Positions 1-9,785 of a stretch of 64,000 bases of DNA are shown in pieces. Numbering within the stretch: position 1 is the stretch's first letter; each line of letters opens with the position of its first letter. A model generated the notes under the pieces. The model ran no database searches. It was not told where the DNA came from and saw only the letters and a list, made by a program, of their open reading frames with translations. Made by a program: the position numbers and the translations under genes. The DNA is taken from NCBI RefSeq assembly GCF_030695525.1, contig NZ_JAUYSS010000053.1:1-64000 (forward strand), read 5' to 3'. This DNA comes from Daejeonella sp. Its GTDB lineage: Bacteria; Bacteroidota; Bacteroidia; Sphingobacteriales; Sphingobacteriaceae.

Positions 1-3000
1 TTCAAATCCATCGTTATCCGGAGAAAATGTTTTTGAAGCAAGTGTGAAATTCTCTTGAAATTCAGCAATCTCCGAATGCTGGGAATTCTTATAGCCCGGA
101 CTTGCAAAACCGGATGCTGATGTTGCAGATCTTAGATTTCCCGGATCACTGTTAGGCCTGTTCAGTTTGCTGCGTTCAAGGCTTACACCTTCTTTAGTTT
201 TAAGTAAAGAGAAATGCATTTTTTCAGAATAGCTTAGCTGATCAATTATTTGTCCTTTGCTGATTAAGACAGCTGTACCGGAATCATCGTTAAATGCCGG
301 GAAGGGATTGATTTTGATGAAGGAGTTAGTATCTTTTATAAAATATTCTTTTTTAATATTCCCTGGGTCTGGTGTAAGGGCGAGGTAAGTCCCGGGTTCA
401 ATTAAATTTTGCTTTTTGCTCAGTTTCTGGATTGAATTGATGCTGTCTTTGATGATTCTGGCAATCGAAAGATCTTTCAAATCAAGTGTATAATCTCTAT
501 TGTTAAAGATCTCTACAAAATCAGAGCCTCCGGCTCTTGGGTTAAAAAGTATCTCTGTAATCAGAATATCATTCTTGCCAATATCCCGGCTAATAGTAAA
601 TTCCAGGGAATTGAACTCTGCCGATAGCAATGTATTTCTGCAATCCCTGATATTATTTGCTGTGAGCCGATAGGTGAATCCTTTACTTAGGGGCTCTCTG
701 AAAGATAAAATAACCCGGGTAAAATCAGGCCCGCTTATTTGGGAATTTATTGGGTTTCCTACTCCATTGTTCAGAAAATAATTACTATTCAGGCTTGCTT
801 TAACACTATCAGCTGTTTTGTTAAACGTCAGGGCAATTTTCAAACTATCAATTATTTCTATGGCAATTAGCTTCAAAGTATCGGGCTGGTAATCAATCTG
901 GTAAACTGAATTCATTCTGCCGGGAGTGCCACCCGAACTATCCCTGCTGGCTGTCCAGTTCTGAAAACTGAGGCAGATTGATTCAGGATCAATTAATTCC
1001 AGAGAATACCCGCCTTTTCTTTTTTCAGAATCCCGGTACCATTTGGAGTCATACCTGAGTTTATTTATTTCTTTACCCTTATTATTTTTTAATATTAATA
1101 CATCGCTTTCATTATTCAGATCAGGCCAAAGAGGTAAACCCATAACTTTTCCATAGGAGCTGAATAATGAGGTATCCTTTACTGCACATATTATGAGATA
1201 GGATTTCGCTGCAATTTCACCATTAGTAAATGTGTAATTTCTGCTTTGGTCACCAAAGTTTAGGCCATTGAGGCTCACAGAACTTGATGTTGGATTAAAA
1301 AGTTCAACGAATTCTGCTTCGGGTAAACCCTGTGTGGGACTTGGGTCGGCAAAGATTTCATTTATTATCACAGGGTAAACTATTTCTGGTATAGTTGGTA
1401 TACCGAAAGAAATTTTGTGATCAGTGGCTGAACCTAATTTTCCCGAACAGGTATAGAGCGAATCAGCAATTAGGAAGTACTCGGTACCCTCAATGAATTT
1501 TTTACTGAAGATTAATTTTATTCCCATAAAATCGGCTTGGATAGCTAAACCTTTTGCTCTTCCTATTTCCCCCGGAATATTAAAATTTGAGGCCTTAAGG
1601 AAACTTGTATCGGGAATCTGGTTAAACAAAATATTAAGTGTACTATCTGACATGATAACTACAGACTTCATTTTTAGTTCATTAGCACTATTTATTAAGA
1701 CTTCCCGGCTATTTTTTCGGCCGGGTGTACCTCCTGAATGATTTGTTGATGCTGCCCAGTTGTAAAAGCCGGAGCATGAACTGGAATTAAGGTCAATTTT
1801 TTCCAGCGACCAGCCACCGGATTTTTTTACCTGATCTTTGTACCATGTGTCTGAATAGGCAATGGAATCAACAGTTCGATTTTTATGACTTTTTAAAACC
1901 AGTCGGTCGGAACTGTTTCCAAGGACTGGCCAGGGTGAGAGTCCTGCAGTTTTTCCAAAAGCTTTGTACTGTACTGTATCTGCTGCCGGGCATAGAATCA
2001 GAAATTCGCCCGGTGCAATCAGAATTTTTTTAAAGCTGCTTTTGGTTTGGGTATCACTGAAAGTCCATCGTTCAAGATTAATGGTATCCTTGCCGGGATT
2101 ATAAATCTCAACAAATTCAACCAGGGGTAATCCAACTTCAGGAGATGGATCGGCGAAGATCTCAGTCATGAAAATCAAAGCCGTATCCCGTTTTTCTGCA
2201 GGAGGCGGGACAATTGCAGGGATTGTAAAGCTGAAGTGAGATGAGGTATTCTGAATGGAATTTCCGCTGCAGTCTTTCAGCCCTGAAATACTCAGCTTAT
2301 AACTTGTTCCTGAAATAAATTTTTCACTGAATGTAATTTTTAGCTGCCGGTTTTTTGAATCTTCAGTAATTAATTTGACCTGACCGGCCGCAGGAGAAAG
2401 CACAAAGTTCTCAATGCGGATGGAGTTGATATCGGAAAATTTATTGAAAAAGACTTGTAAAGTTGTGTCAGATTTAATGCTCAGGCTATCTGCTTTAAAG
2501 GCAATCAGGTCATAATTCATGATATTCACTGAATTTTGCCTTCCGGGTGTTCCTCCCAATGAATCAATAGAAGCAGTCCAGTTTAGAATACCCAAACACT
2601 TCGAAAAAGCATCAATTCGCTCCAGACTCCAGCCTCCCTGCTTCTTTTTGGAATCATTGTACCATGTGTCCGAATAGGCAATGGAATCAACAGTTCGATT
2701 TTTATGACTTTTTAAAACCAGTCGGTCGGAACTGTTTCCAAGGACTGGCCAGGGTGAGAGTCCTGAAGTTTTTCCAAAAGCTTTGTACTGTACTGTATCT
2801 GCTGCCGGGCATAGAATCAGAAATTCGCCCGGTGCAATCAGATTTTTTTTGAGAATGCTTTTGGTCTGGGTATCACTGAAAGTCCATCGTTCAAGATTAA
2901 TGGTATCCTTGCCGTGATTATAAATCTCAACAAATTCAACCAGGGGTAATCCAACCTCTGGAGAAGGATCGGCGAAGATTTCAGTTATGTAAATCAATGC

Positions 3001-4794
3001 TGTGTCTGGTTTTTCTGCAGGCTGTGGAGCAATTGCTGGAATGGTAAAGCTCCATTGAGATGAGGTATTCTGAATAGGATTTCCGCTGCAGTCTTTTACT
3101 CCTGAAATACTTAATTTATAAATTTTTTCTGCCAGAAATTTTTCGGTAAAAGTAATCCGTACTTGTTTGAAGTCTGGGTCGGCGATTATACTTTTGATTT
3201 TTCCTGCATCAGGAAGCATAGAAAAGTTTTCTTCAAGGATTGTTGATTTATCGAGGTGCTTGCTGAAGTAAACGATAAGAGTAGTATCAGAAAGTCTGTG
3301 GATACTATCTGATCTCAATGGCAAAAGGTCATAATTAATTACATAAACAGAGTTCATTTTCCCCGGTGTCCCTCCTGTGGAATCTATTGAAGCGGCCCAG
3401 TTGAATGCTCCTTCACAAACAGATTTCGGGTCAATTCGTTCCAGACTCCATCCACCCTGCTTTTTTTCAGTGCTGCGATACCATTGATCTGAATAGCTAA
3501 GGGAATCGATTAGTTTGTTTTGTGCATTTTTTAATTTAATGATATCACTGGTATTGTTTAAGCTTGGCCAGGGTGAAATTCCCATTACGTTTCCAAATTG
3601 TTGAAATTCAGTTGTATCTGTTTTTGCGCACAGTATTAAAATGTCCCCGGGGCTTAAGCTGACATTCCCTAATGTTGTGCTACTTGAGGGATCAAGAAAT
3701 TTCCAGTTATTTACAGAAATAGTTTTTTCACTGATATTAATCAATTCTACATATTCAGCCGAGGGGAGCCCTAGTTGTGGTGTAGGATCGGGAAATATTT
3801 CATTAATTATAATGTCCATAAAATTCCCATAATATGGTTTTATATAGTTAAATGAAAAGCTATTGTTTGATTTTATCTTATTGCCATTCCTGTCCATTAC
3901 ATTTACTACAATCAGGGAATAATTCCCTGTATTCAAGGGTTCTGAGAGCCTAATCCTGAATTTCTGTGGATCTCCTTCTGAATTTATTTCAATTACGTTT
4001 CCTGGAAAATTTTGGATATTATAATTCATTATGTTTTTGACGCTAAGGCTGTCCATGGCTTCGTTGAACTGGACTTCCAAAGTATTGGAGTCTATAACGG
4101 TGACCATATTTAATATGGGGGCGATGCTATCAGTAGTCAGTGATCCAATCCTGAAATCATCAAAGAAATGTTTCTGAAAAAATGATGCAGTTGATTGCTG
4201 TATATAAATCCCAAAAGAAGTGGTATTGATGTGGCTTTTGTCAAGGAATGTGCCTTCGTTCACAACTTTTGAGTTTATGCCAATAACTTCCCGTTCAAGG
4301 GTAAAATGGCCGAGGTGGTCCCGGCTTACACGAATTTTGACTGTATTATTACTTGAGCCAACTGAGCCATTTATGCCATCGATAATACGGATACTGCTAG
4401 CCATAGAACCTGAGCGTTTGTATAAACTGATTTCGTCTTCAGTATTGCCAATCCTTACAAAATAGCCATTGATCATGGAGTTCTGTAGATCAGCTTTATC
4501 AGAGATCAGATATACATCGGCATAGTTTAAGCCCGAGGTACTGAATTGCAGATTAATCCAGAACTCCCAGTAGCAGTTTAAAGCAAGAGTATTTGCAGTA
4601 CTCAAATAAAAATTTCCGGATGCTTTATTGGATTCTGACCTCAGACGATTGTTTATGATTTTAAAATCTCCACCCGTATTGCTACCATTCCATTCAGGGT
4701 TTATACTGAAATTCCCATCAGAAAAATCATCTATTACCTGGCTAAATCCCGGAATGCTGCAAAAAACAAGAAAGATAATCAGCGCATTTTTCAT
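1..4794 (-). CDS. Large secreted lamin-tail-domain protein, C-terminus beyond window
   Basis: Open for 1598 codons from an ATG at 4794 to the window edge. The N-terminus MKNALIIFLVFCSIPGFSQ is a Sec signal peptide. Residues about 20-215 look like a LamG/concanavalin-type beta-sandwich (DDFSDGNFSINPEW). An SbsA/Big_5-like Ig module follows, then five lamin-tail-like modules starting near residues 329, 602, 875, 1142 and 1410. The first four open with NEIF or TEIF, then ADP-P-GLP--EFVE, and end with a GGWSLE/SGGTPG pattern; the fifth is a variant (LITEILFNP). Ig-like spacers with a GxxY.L....L.DC.GN pattern separate them. The last visible residues, KTFSPDNDGFE, match the start of the C-terminal module typical of Bacteroidota exoproteins (T9SS type B/FlgD-like), so surface export is likely. 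The function is unknown; such proteins are often surface or envelope-associated. It is convergent with nothing here and ends outside the window. Confidence 0.85.
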   Translation of the reverse strand, partial: MKNALIIFLVFCSIPGFSQVIDDFSDGNFSINPEWNGSNTGGDFKIINNRLRSESNKASGNFYLSTANTLALNCYWEFWINLQFSTSGLNYADVYLISDKADLQNSMINGYFVRIGNTEDEISLYKRSGSMASSIRIIDGINGSVGSSNNTVKIRVSRDHLGHFTLEREVIGINSKVVNEGTFLDKSHINTTSFGIYIQQSTASFFQKHFFDDFRIGSLTTDSIAPILNMVTVIDSNTLEVQFNEAMDSLSVKNIMNYNIQNFPGNVIEINSEGDPQKFRIRLSEPLNTGNYSLIVVNVMDRNGNKIKSNNSFSFNYIKPYYGNFMDIIINEIFPDPTPQLGLPSAEYVELINISEKTISVNNWKFLDPSSSTTLGNVSLSPGDILILCAKTDTTEFQQFGNVMGISPWPSLNNTSDIIKLKNAQNKLIDSLSYSDQWYRSTEKKQGGWSLERIDPKSVCEGAFNWAASIDSTGGTPGKMNSVYVINYDLLPLRSDSIHRLSDTTLIVYFSKHLDKSTILEENFSMLPDAGKIKSIIADPDFKQVRITFTEKFLAEKIYKLSISGVKDCSGNPIQNTSSQWSFTIPAIAPQPAEKPDTALIYITEIFADPSPEVGLPLVEFVEIYNHGKDTINLERWTFSDTQTKSILKKNLIAPGEFLILCPAADTVQYKAFGKTSGLSPWPVLGNSSDRLVLKSHKNRTVDSIAYSDTWYNDSKKKQGGWSLERIDAFSKCLGILNWTASIDSLGGTPGRQNSVNIMNYDLIAFKADSLSIKSDTTLQVFFNKFSDINSIRIENFVLSPAAGQVKLITEDSKNRQLKITFSEKFISGTSYKLSISGLKDCSGNSIQNTSSHFSFTIPAIVPPPAEKRDTALIFMTEIFADPSPEVGLPLVEFVEIYNPGKDTINLERWTFSDTQTKSSFKKILIAPGEFLILCPAADTVQYKAFGKTAGLSPWPVLGNSSDRLVLKSHKNRTVDSIAYSDTWYKDQVKKSGGWSLEKIDLNSSSCSGFYNWAASTNHSGGTPGRKNSREVLINSANELKMKSVVIMSDSTLNILFNQIPDTSFLKASNFNIPGEIGRAKGLAIQADFMGIKLIFSKKFIEGTEYFLIADSLYTCSGKLGSATDHKISFGIPTIPEIVYPVIINEIFADPSPTQGLPEAEFVELFNPTSSSVSLNGLNFGDQSRNYTFTNGEIAAKSYLIICAVKDTSLFSSYGKVMGLPLWPDLNNESDVLILKNNKGKEINKLRYDSKWYRDSEKRKGGYSLELIDPESICLSFQNWTASRDSSGGTPGRMNSVYQIDYQPDTLKLIAIEIIDSLKIALTFNKTADSVKASLNSNYFLNNGVGNPINSQISGPDFTRVILSFREPLSKGFTYRLTANNIRDCRNTLLSAEFNSLEFTISRDIGKNDILITEILFNPRAGGSDFVEIFNNRDYTLDLKDLSIARIIKDSINSIQKLSKKQNLIEPGTYLALTPDPGNIKKEYFIKDTNSFIKINPFPAFNDDSGTAVLISKGQIIDQLSYSEKMHFSLLKTKEGVSLERSKLNRPNSDPGNLRSATSASGFASPGYKNSQHSEIAEFQENFTLASKTFSPDNDGFE
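1838..2167 (-). repeat. Near-identical internal repeat, copy A
   Basis: This stretch matches 2657-2986 at an offset of exactly 819 bp (273 codons, in frame). By eye there are about a dozen mismatches in 330 bp, and only one in the core from 1853 to about 2018. It covers most of the third lamin-tail module. Sequence on either side falls to clearly lower similarity, which suggests gene conversion or a recent partial duplication. Confidence 0.9.
2657..2986 (-). repeat. Near-identical internal repeat, copy B
   Basis: Partner of 1838-2167, lying in the second lamin-tail module. The other lamin-tail modules of the same protein are much more diverged at the DNA level, so this pair has been homogenised recently compared with the array as a whole. 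Confidence 0.9.
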
Positions 4795-5020
4795 TTCTGA
4801 CAGGTATAAGCAGCATTAAGTTAAGTCCTGTTGAAATTCCTGAATAATAAAATTAGTATCCGGTATAGCTGACTAGTATTATCGGTATTTTAATAGGTCT
4901 GATCGGAATAGTAGTAACAATTGACATGAAAATTACCCCCTAAAGAAAGGAACAGGGTGAAAACCCAAACAATTTCCCATATTTGCTTAATTATTATTTA
5001 ACAACTAAAAAAATTTAAAA

Positions 5021-6010
5021 ATGAAAGTCGCAGTAGTAGGCGCTACCGGCCTTGTTGGTTCGGTGATGTTAAAGGTTTTAGCAGAGCGCAATTTCCCGGT
5101 TAGTGAGTTGATCCCAGTAGCTTCAGCAAAGAGCGCAGGTAAACAGATCGAATTTAAGGGAAAGAAGTATACTGTTGTGACCATGGATGATGCCATAGCC
5201 ATGAAACCTGATGTGGCTTTGTTTTCTGCCGGTGGGGGTACCTCTCTTGAAAATGCGCCCCGTTTTGCAGAAGCTGGAACTACAGTAATTGATAATTCTT
5301 CAGCATGGCGTATGGATCCTTCAAAAAAGCTTATTGTACCCGAAGTAAATGCAGATGAATTAAGTGCTCAGGACAAAATTATTGCCAACCCTAACTGTTC
5401 TACCATACAGATGGTAGTAGTATTAAAACCATTGCATGATAAATATAAAATCAAGCGGGTTGTGGTCTCAACTTATCAGTCTGTTACGGGTACAGGGGTA
5501 AAAGCGGTTGATCAAATGATGAATGAGCGTAAAGGAATTGAGGGGCCGATGGCTTATGCATATCCCATTGATCTTAATGTAATACCTCAGATCGATGTTT
5601 TTCAGGAGAATGGGTATACAAAGGAAGAGATGAAGATGATTCTCGAAACAAAAAAAATAATGAGTGATGATTCAATTCGTGTAACCGCAACAACAGTTCG
5701 CATACCGGTTATGGGAGGGCATTCAGAATCAGTAAATATTGAATTCGAAAATGAATTTGATCTTAAGGAGATTCGTTCAATTCTAGAAAAAGAGGAGGGG
5801 ATAATCGTTGTGGATGATCCTGCTAACCTGAAATATCCAATGCCAATGGATGCTCATGAAAAGGATGAAGTTTTTGTTGGCAGAATTCGCAGGGATGAAT
5901 CTCAGGATAAAACCCTGAACCTTTGGATAGTAGCAGATAATTTACGGAAAGGTGCAGCTACAAATGCAGTGCAGATTGCTGAATACCTGTTAGAGAAAAA
6001 ATTGATCTGA
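5021..6010 (+). CDS. asd: Aspartate-semialdehyde dehydrogenase
   Basis: Catalyses the NADPH-dependent reduction of L-aspartyl-4-phosphate to L-aspartate 4-semialdehyde in the cytosol, feeding lysine, diaminopimelate, threonine and methionine synthesis. At 329 residues it has the usual length. The dinucleotide-binding loop VVGATGLVGSVML is at residues 4-17, and the catalytic cysteine is Cys126 in NPNCSTIQ. The later GGHSESVNIEF segment carries the conserved substrate-binding His of the C-terminal domain. The ATG at 5021 follows an A-rich leader with no Shine-Dalgarno, which is normal for Bacteroidota. It stands alone, followed by a strong intrinsic terminator, and converges on the ROK gene. 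Confidence 0.97.
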   Translation: MKVAVVGATGLVGSVMLKVLAERNFPVSELIPVASAKSAGKQIEFKGKKYTVVTMDDAIAMKPDVALFSAGGGTSLENAPRFAEAGTTVIDNSSAWRMDPSKKLIVPEVNADELSAQDKIIANPNCSTIQMVVVLKPLHDKYKIKRVVVSTYQSVTGTGVKAVDQMMNERKGIEGPMAYAYPIDLNVIPQIDVFQENGYTKEEMKMILETKKIMSDDSIRVTATTVRIPVMGGHSESVNIEFENEFDLKEIRSILEKEEGIIVVDDPANLKYPMPMDAHEKDEVFVGRIRRDESQDKTLNLWIVADNLRKGAATNAVQIAEYLLEKKLI

Positions 6011-6031
6011 TCCTGATCAGAATAAATGAAG

Positions 6032-6057
6032 AGCCTGGCAAAAGCCGGGCTTTTTTT
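6032..6057 (+). terminator. Intrinsic terminator of asd
   Basis: AGCCTGGC (6032-6039) pairs with GCCGGGCT (6044-6051) across an AAAA loop, with one G-T pair, and runs into seven T residues (6051-6057). It lies 21 bp after the asd stop. Confidence 0.9.
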
Positions 6058-6073
6058 GGCTCATATGGCCGAT

Positions 6074-7330
6074 TTATTGACTTGCCAGTTCTATTTGCCT
6101 TTCAAAAGTATTTTCAATAACTATACTTGCTGAACCCAGAATGCCCGCACTTTGTCCAAGCCCTGAGAGGACAATTTTTGTCTGTTCCCTGATTCTGGTC
6201 ATGCAATAGGTATTGATTGCATGCCTCATCGGAATTGTTATGTACTGTTTTGCCCCAGCTATTTTACCCCCAAGTATAATTAGTTCAGGGTTAAACAACT
6301 GAATAAGGGTTGCGACAGCCTTACCTAAATTCTCACCTACTTGAGATAAGATGTTAATTGCATACTGGTCGCCTTTGTTAGCGGCATCAATCACAATCTG
6401 AGGTTCAATCTGGTCGATTTCCTCCTCCGATAGTGCATTCAAAAGAGAGGTCTGGCCTGACTTTATACCTTCTTTAGCCATTCTTGCCAGTGCAATTCCC
6501 GAGGCTACTGTTTCGAGGCAACCTCTTTTGCCACAATGGCAAAGTTCACCATCTTTTACAAAAGGAATATGACCAATTTCACCTGCAAAACCCGACATTC
6601 CACTTTGCAGTTGACCATCCATAATGATTCCGAGTCCAATTCCCCAATCCATCAACAATACTAATGCATTCTTTTTGTTCCGGGCAAGTCCGAACCTGCA
6701 TTCAGCCAATGCATTGGTCTTTACGTCATTCTGAACATACACAGGTTTTTTGAATTTTTCTTCCAGAATATCCCTTAAGGTTTTGGAATCACCTGAACTG
6801 CTAACCAGGTAAGTATAATTCTTGCCTGCATTGGAGTCTACCAGTCCCGGCATACCAAGTCCTATACCTACCAGTTTATCTGTATCTATTCCGGAAGATG
6901 CTATTAATTGTTCTGCAAATTCATGGAGTAGTTTGATCGCACTTTTGTCTTTTGTTAATTTGAGAGGAAAACTTTTTAATCCTGTTATATTATTGTTATT
7001 GTTGTCCAAAATTGCCATCTCGGTCTTAAACCGGTCCATTTCTATGCATAGAACGTAGAATGAATTATTGTGAAGTGAATATAGTTCGGGTTTTCTTCCT
7101 CCAATTGATTTCCCTTTCCCTTTTTTTTCTATAATACCATCGGTCAGAAGTTCATTAAGCAGAATTATTGATGTTGGCGAACTTATATTCAAAACCCTGC
7201 AGATATCCGCATTTGATTTTGAACCCTCTGCATGCAGTAATTTGACTAGTTTAACTTTTTGTAAATATTTCTTTCTTTCAATATTGGTTAGTGAGTCTAA
7301 ATAACACTTCTCAAGGAGTATAGCTTTCAT
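6074..7330 (-). CDS. ROK-family transcriptional regulator
   Basis: Residues about 20-80 form a winged helix-turn-helix (VKLLHAEGSKSNADICRVLN onward), as in NagC/Mlc/XylR. The remainder is a ROK sugar-kinase-like domain. The domain shows GIGLGMPGLVD, the DWGIGLG phosphate-loop-like motif, and the zinc site made of GEIGHIPF plus the cysteines of LCHCGKRGCLE. The protein is 418 residues, typical for ROK repressors. ROK regulators bind sugars or sugar derivatives and derepress uptake and catabolic genes. It is transcribed away from the sigma/SusCD genes, so it is a candidate local regulator of the downstream locus, but that is inference from position. The shared spacer (7331-7759) contains a palindrome close to its start codon. 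Confidence 0.9.
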   Translation of the reverse strand: MKAILLEKCYLDSLTNIERKKYLQKVKLVKLLHAEGSKSNADICRVLNISSPTSIILLNELLTDGIIEKKGKGKSIGGRKPELYSLHNNSFYVLCIEMDRFKTEMAILDNNNNNITGLKSFPLKLTKDKSAIKLLHEFAEQLIASSGIDTDKLVGIGLGMPGLVDSNAGKNYTYLVSSSGDSKTLRDILEEKFKKPVYVQNDVKTNALAECRFGLARNKKNALVLLMDWGIGLGIIMDGQLQSGMSGFAGEIGHIPFVKDGELCHCGKRGCLETVASGIALARMAKEGIKSGQTSLLNALSEEEIDQIEPQIVIDAANKGDQYAINILSQVGENLGKAVATLIQLFNPELIILGGKIAGAKQYITIPMRHAINTYCMTRIREQTKIVLSGLGQSAGILGSASIVIENTFERQIELASQ

Positions 7331-7759
7331 TCAGAAATTGATTGATTAAACATAATTACTATTAATAGTTGTAAATTCATAAAGAACCAGTTCAACAGGT
7401 AAGTTTAGTTTCCAGCGACAAATATTTTCAAAATCACGTTTTATAATTTAATAGCTCATATAGATGTTACATTACTGATTTGCAAGCCGTAATTATTAAG
7501 TTTGGGGGTAAATATGCTTTTTTTTGTATTAAATAGCGTGAAAATTGCGATTATTTTTTAAAAATAGTAGAAATCCAGGCTATCTTTTGTTTTTTTTTAT
7601 TCAAAGGTCAGTCAATTGCTTTATTTTTTTAAATTACTGTAAATTAGTTAGTTATAAACAATATATAATATTTTCAGTATCTTAGGGCCTTTAAATTCAT
7701 TAGGTAATTTAATTTTATTTAACAATATTTACTTTATATTTAGGAAGTGAACTGTACTT
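7331..7759. other. Divergent AT-rich regulatory spacer
   Basis: This 429 bp gap separates the ROK regulator (minus) from the ECF sigma gene (plus). It is very AT-rich with long T tracts (for example 7519-7526 and 7590-7598) and no credible ORF. Promoters for both genes must lie here. No convincing TAnnTTTG element was found; TATCTTAG near 7678 is a weak candidate for the sigma gene. Confidence 0.6.
7358..7369. promoter_or_regulatory. Possible operator palindrome of the ROK gene
   Basis: ACTATTAATAGT is a perfect 12 bp palindrome 28 bp upstream of the ROK start codon. ROK repressors bind AT-rich inverted repeats and often autoregulate. In such AT-rich DNA a 12 bp palindrome can arise by chance, so this is tentative. 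Confidence 0.3.
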
Positions 7760-8326
7760 ATGCAGAAAAGGGAAGCAATTTGCGATTTTGAACTTATAAC
7801 CCGCCTCAAAGAGGGTGATGAGCTTGCATTTCGTATAGTTTTTGACTCCTATTCCAGTAAACTCTATTATTTTAGTTTGAAATTCCTGAAAGAAAAGGAA
7901 CCTTGCCAGGAGGTAGTTCAGGAAGTTTTTATGAATCTATGGATTAACCGTGAGAAGCTGGATACCCAATATCCAATTGCCCCATATTTGTATACCATCA
8001 CCCGCAGGTTAACTTTAAATGTACTTCGTCAGATTGCCAATTCGCAAAGTGCAATGGAAAAAATGTGGTTAAATCTTCAAACCATTAGTAATGAAACTGA
8101 AGAACTTGTTTTTCTGGAGGACCTTGAGAGATTTACAGAACAAGTTTTAGCAAATCTACCGAAGCAGCAGCAGTTGGTATACAGAATGAGCAGGCAACAG
8201 GAACTTAGTTATGATGAAATAGCTGAAGAACTCAATATCTCCAGAAATACTGTAAAAAATCACCTGGTTTCGGCTCTTAAGACTCTCAGGACCCAATTGC
8301 AAAAAGCATTTTCTATTCTCTATTAG
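7760..8326 (+). CDS. ECF RNA polymerase sigma factor, SusCD-associated type
   Basis: At 188 residues this is a two-domain group 4 sigma factor. Region 2 spans about residues 15-85 (FRIVFDSYSSKLYYFSLKF, then QEVFMNLW). Region 4 spans about 130-180, with the helix-turn-helix YDEIAEELNISRNTVKNHL. Sigma factors of this type in Bacteroidota are released by a FecR-like anti-sigma factor when the partner TonB-dependent transporter senses substrate. The anti-sigma gene follows after 108 bp and then susC/susD, the classic arrangement. The ATG at 7760 has a short A/T-rich leader and no Shine-Dalgarno. Confidence 0.95.
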   Translation: MQKREAICDFELITRLKEGDELAFRIVFDSYSSKLYYFSLKFLKEKEPCQEVVQEVFMNLWINREKLDTQYPIAPYLYTITRRLTLNVLRQIANSQSAMEKMWLNLQTISNETEELVFLEDLERFTEQVLANLPKQQQLVYRMSRQQELSYDEIAEELNISRNTVKNHLVSALKTLRTQLQKAFSILY

Positions 8327-8434
8327 CTAGAATATCCATTTGATATTTTTTTTCAATAAATAATTCAGCAGACTAGTCCTGTTTTGTTGTTGAGGTGTAT
8401 TACAATAAATCTTCCTATGTGTTTTAAATAATCA

Positions 8435-9655
8435 ATGATGAATCAAAATAAATTAGATGATCTTTTAAGTCTATTTGCAGAAGGAAAAATCAGCAGAGAA
8501 GAATTCGAGCAATTATTTGATTATTTAAAATCAGGACATGATACTGAGAGCATCAATTTTGCAATTGATCAGGAACTTGCCAAAATGACTAAATGTGCTT
8601 CTTTGACCGATGAGGAAAGAGATACCATGTTTAAAAATATTGTCGTCACCAATAAATTCAGACAAGAATCAGGTACTGAAAGAACCGGGGTGTTTGTTTT
8701 CAGGGCGTGGTATCAGGTAGGTGTGGCAGCAAGTTTACTTGCAATACTTTCTATTGGCCTATACTTTTATACCAATAGAACAATTGAAAGTCAGGTAGCA
8801 TTTTCAGATTCCAAAACCATAATAGAAAAGGCTATAATCAAACCCGGTGGCGACAAGGCAGTATTGACACTTTCTGATGGTTCTGAAATTATTTTAGAAG
8901 ATGCAAAGAAGGGATTACTAGCGAACCAGGCCGGTGTAAGTATTCAAAAAACTGCTGATGGGGAGTTGCTTTATTCATTTGCTAAGAATGTAAGTTCCGT
9001 GTCCGAAACAATACCAAAAGAGTTGATTTACAATAAAATAGAAACTCCATTTGGAGGAAAGTATCAGATCAATTTACCTGATGGAAGTAAAGTTTGGTTG
9101 AACTCAGCTTCAACTTTGCGTTTTCCTGCTTTGTTTTCCGGAAATACAAGGGAAGTTGAACTAAATGGAGAAGCCTATTTTGATGTGGCAAAAAATCCAA
9201 ATAAACCTTTTAAGGTAATTACTAAGGATCAGATTGTAGAAGTTTTAGGTACTCAGTTTAATATTAACTCTTATTCGGATGAGGAAAGCTTCAAAACAAC
9301 GTTAATTGAAGGCTCAGTTAAAATTATTTATAAGGATAGAGTTGTATTATTAAGCCCCGGGCAGCAATTTCAGCCTAATATGAAATCTTCCAAATTGATT
9401 GAGGCTGATACAGAAGAAGTGACGGCCTGGAAAAACGGATATTTTTTATTTAAAGATGAGGATATCCAAAGTATCATGAGAAAGGTGTCAAGGTGGTATG
9501 ATGTTGAAGTGAGTTATGCCGGTGATATACCTGATGTTGGTTTTGGAGGTAACATTTCGAGATCAAAAGATATTAATGAAGTGCTAAATGTACTTCAGTT
9601 AACAAATGCTGTTCATTTTAAAGTTGAAGGAAGGAGGATTACTGTTATGCGATGA
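8435..9655 (+). CDS. FecR-family anti-sigma factor
   Basis: The 406-residue single-pass inner-membrane protein has a cytosolic N-terminal region of about 85 residues (LLSLFAEGKISREEFEQLF). One membrane segment lies near residues 90-108 (VGVAASLLAILSIGLYFYT). A periplasmic FecR domain carries the family signatures TPFGGKYQINLPDGSKVWLN, GEAYFDVAKN and KVITKDQIVEVLGTQFNI. The C-terminal DUF4974-like portion runs from about residue 330 (YFLFKDEDIQSIMRKVSRWY). It should sequester the upstream sigma factor and contact the STN domain of the downstream SusC protein. The start is either of two consecutive ATGs (8435 or 8438). Confidence 0.95.
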   Translation: MMNQNKLDDLLSLFAEGKISREEFEQLFDYLKSGHDTESINFAIDQELAKMTKCASLTDEERDTMFKNIVVTNKFRQESGTERTGVFVFRAWYQVGVAASLLAILSIGLYFYTNRTIESQVAFSDSKTIIEKAIIKPGGDKAVLTLSDGSEIILEDAKKGLLANQAGVSIQKTADGELLYSFAKNVSSVSETIPKELIYNKIETPFGGKYQINLPDGSKVWLNSASTLRFPALFSGNTREVELNGEAYFDVAKNPNKPFKVITKDQIVEVLGTQFNINSYSDEESFKTTLIEGSVKIIYKDRVVLLSPGQQFQPNMKSSKLIEADTEEVTAWKNGYFLFKDEDIQSIMRKVSRWYDVEVSYAGDIPDVGFGGNISRSKDINEVLNVLQLTNAVHFKVEGRRITVMR

Positions 9656-9785
9656 AATAGACCCTGAAATGCTAACGGTAATCCTACAAAAAAAGCCAGG
9701 AGCGGTTGCAACGCCCCTGACCATATTCGGGTTACCAATTTAATTGTTGTGAACAAGTATTAACTAAACCCAAACGCGCAAAGAT

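Noticed and set aside
1838-2986. The repeat as a CRISPR array or insertion sequence
   Set aside because: Only two long in-frame copies exist, with no short repeats and spacers, terminal inverted repeats or transposase; they are protein modules.
1493-3832. Several plus-strand ORFs of 60-80 codons at the start of the window
   Set aside because: All lie opposite the open lamin-tail gene; two are near-identical only because they sit in the homogenised repeat.
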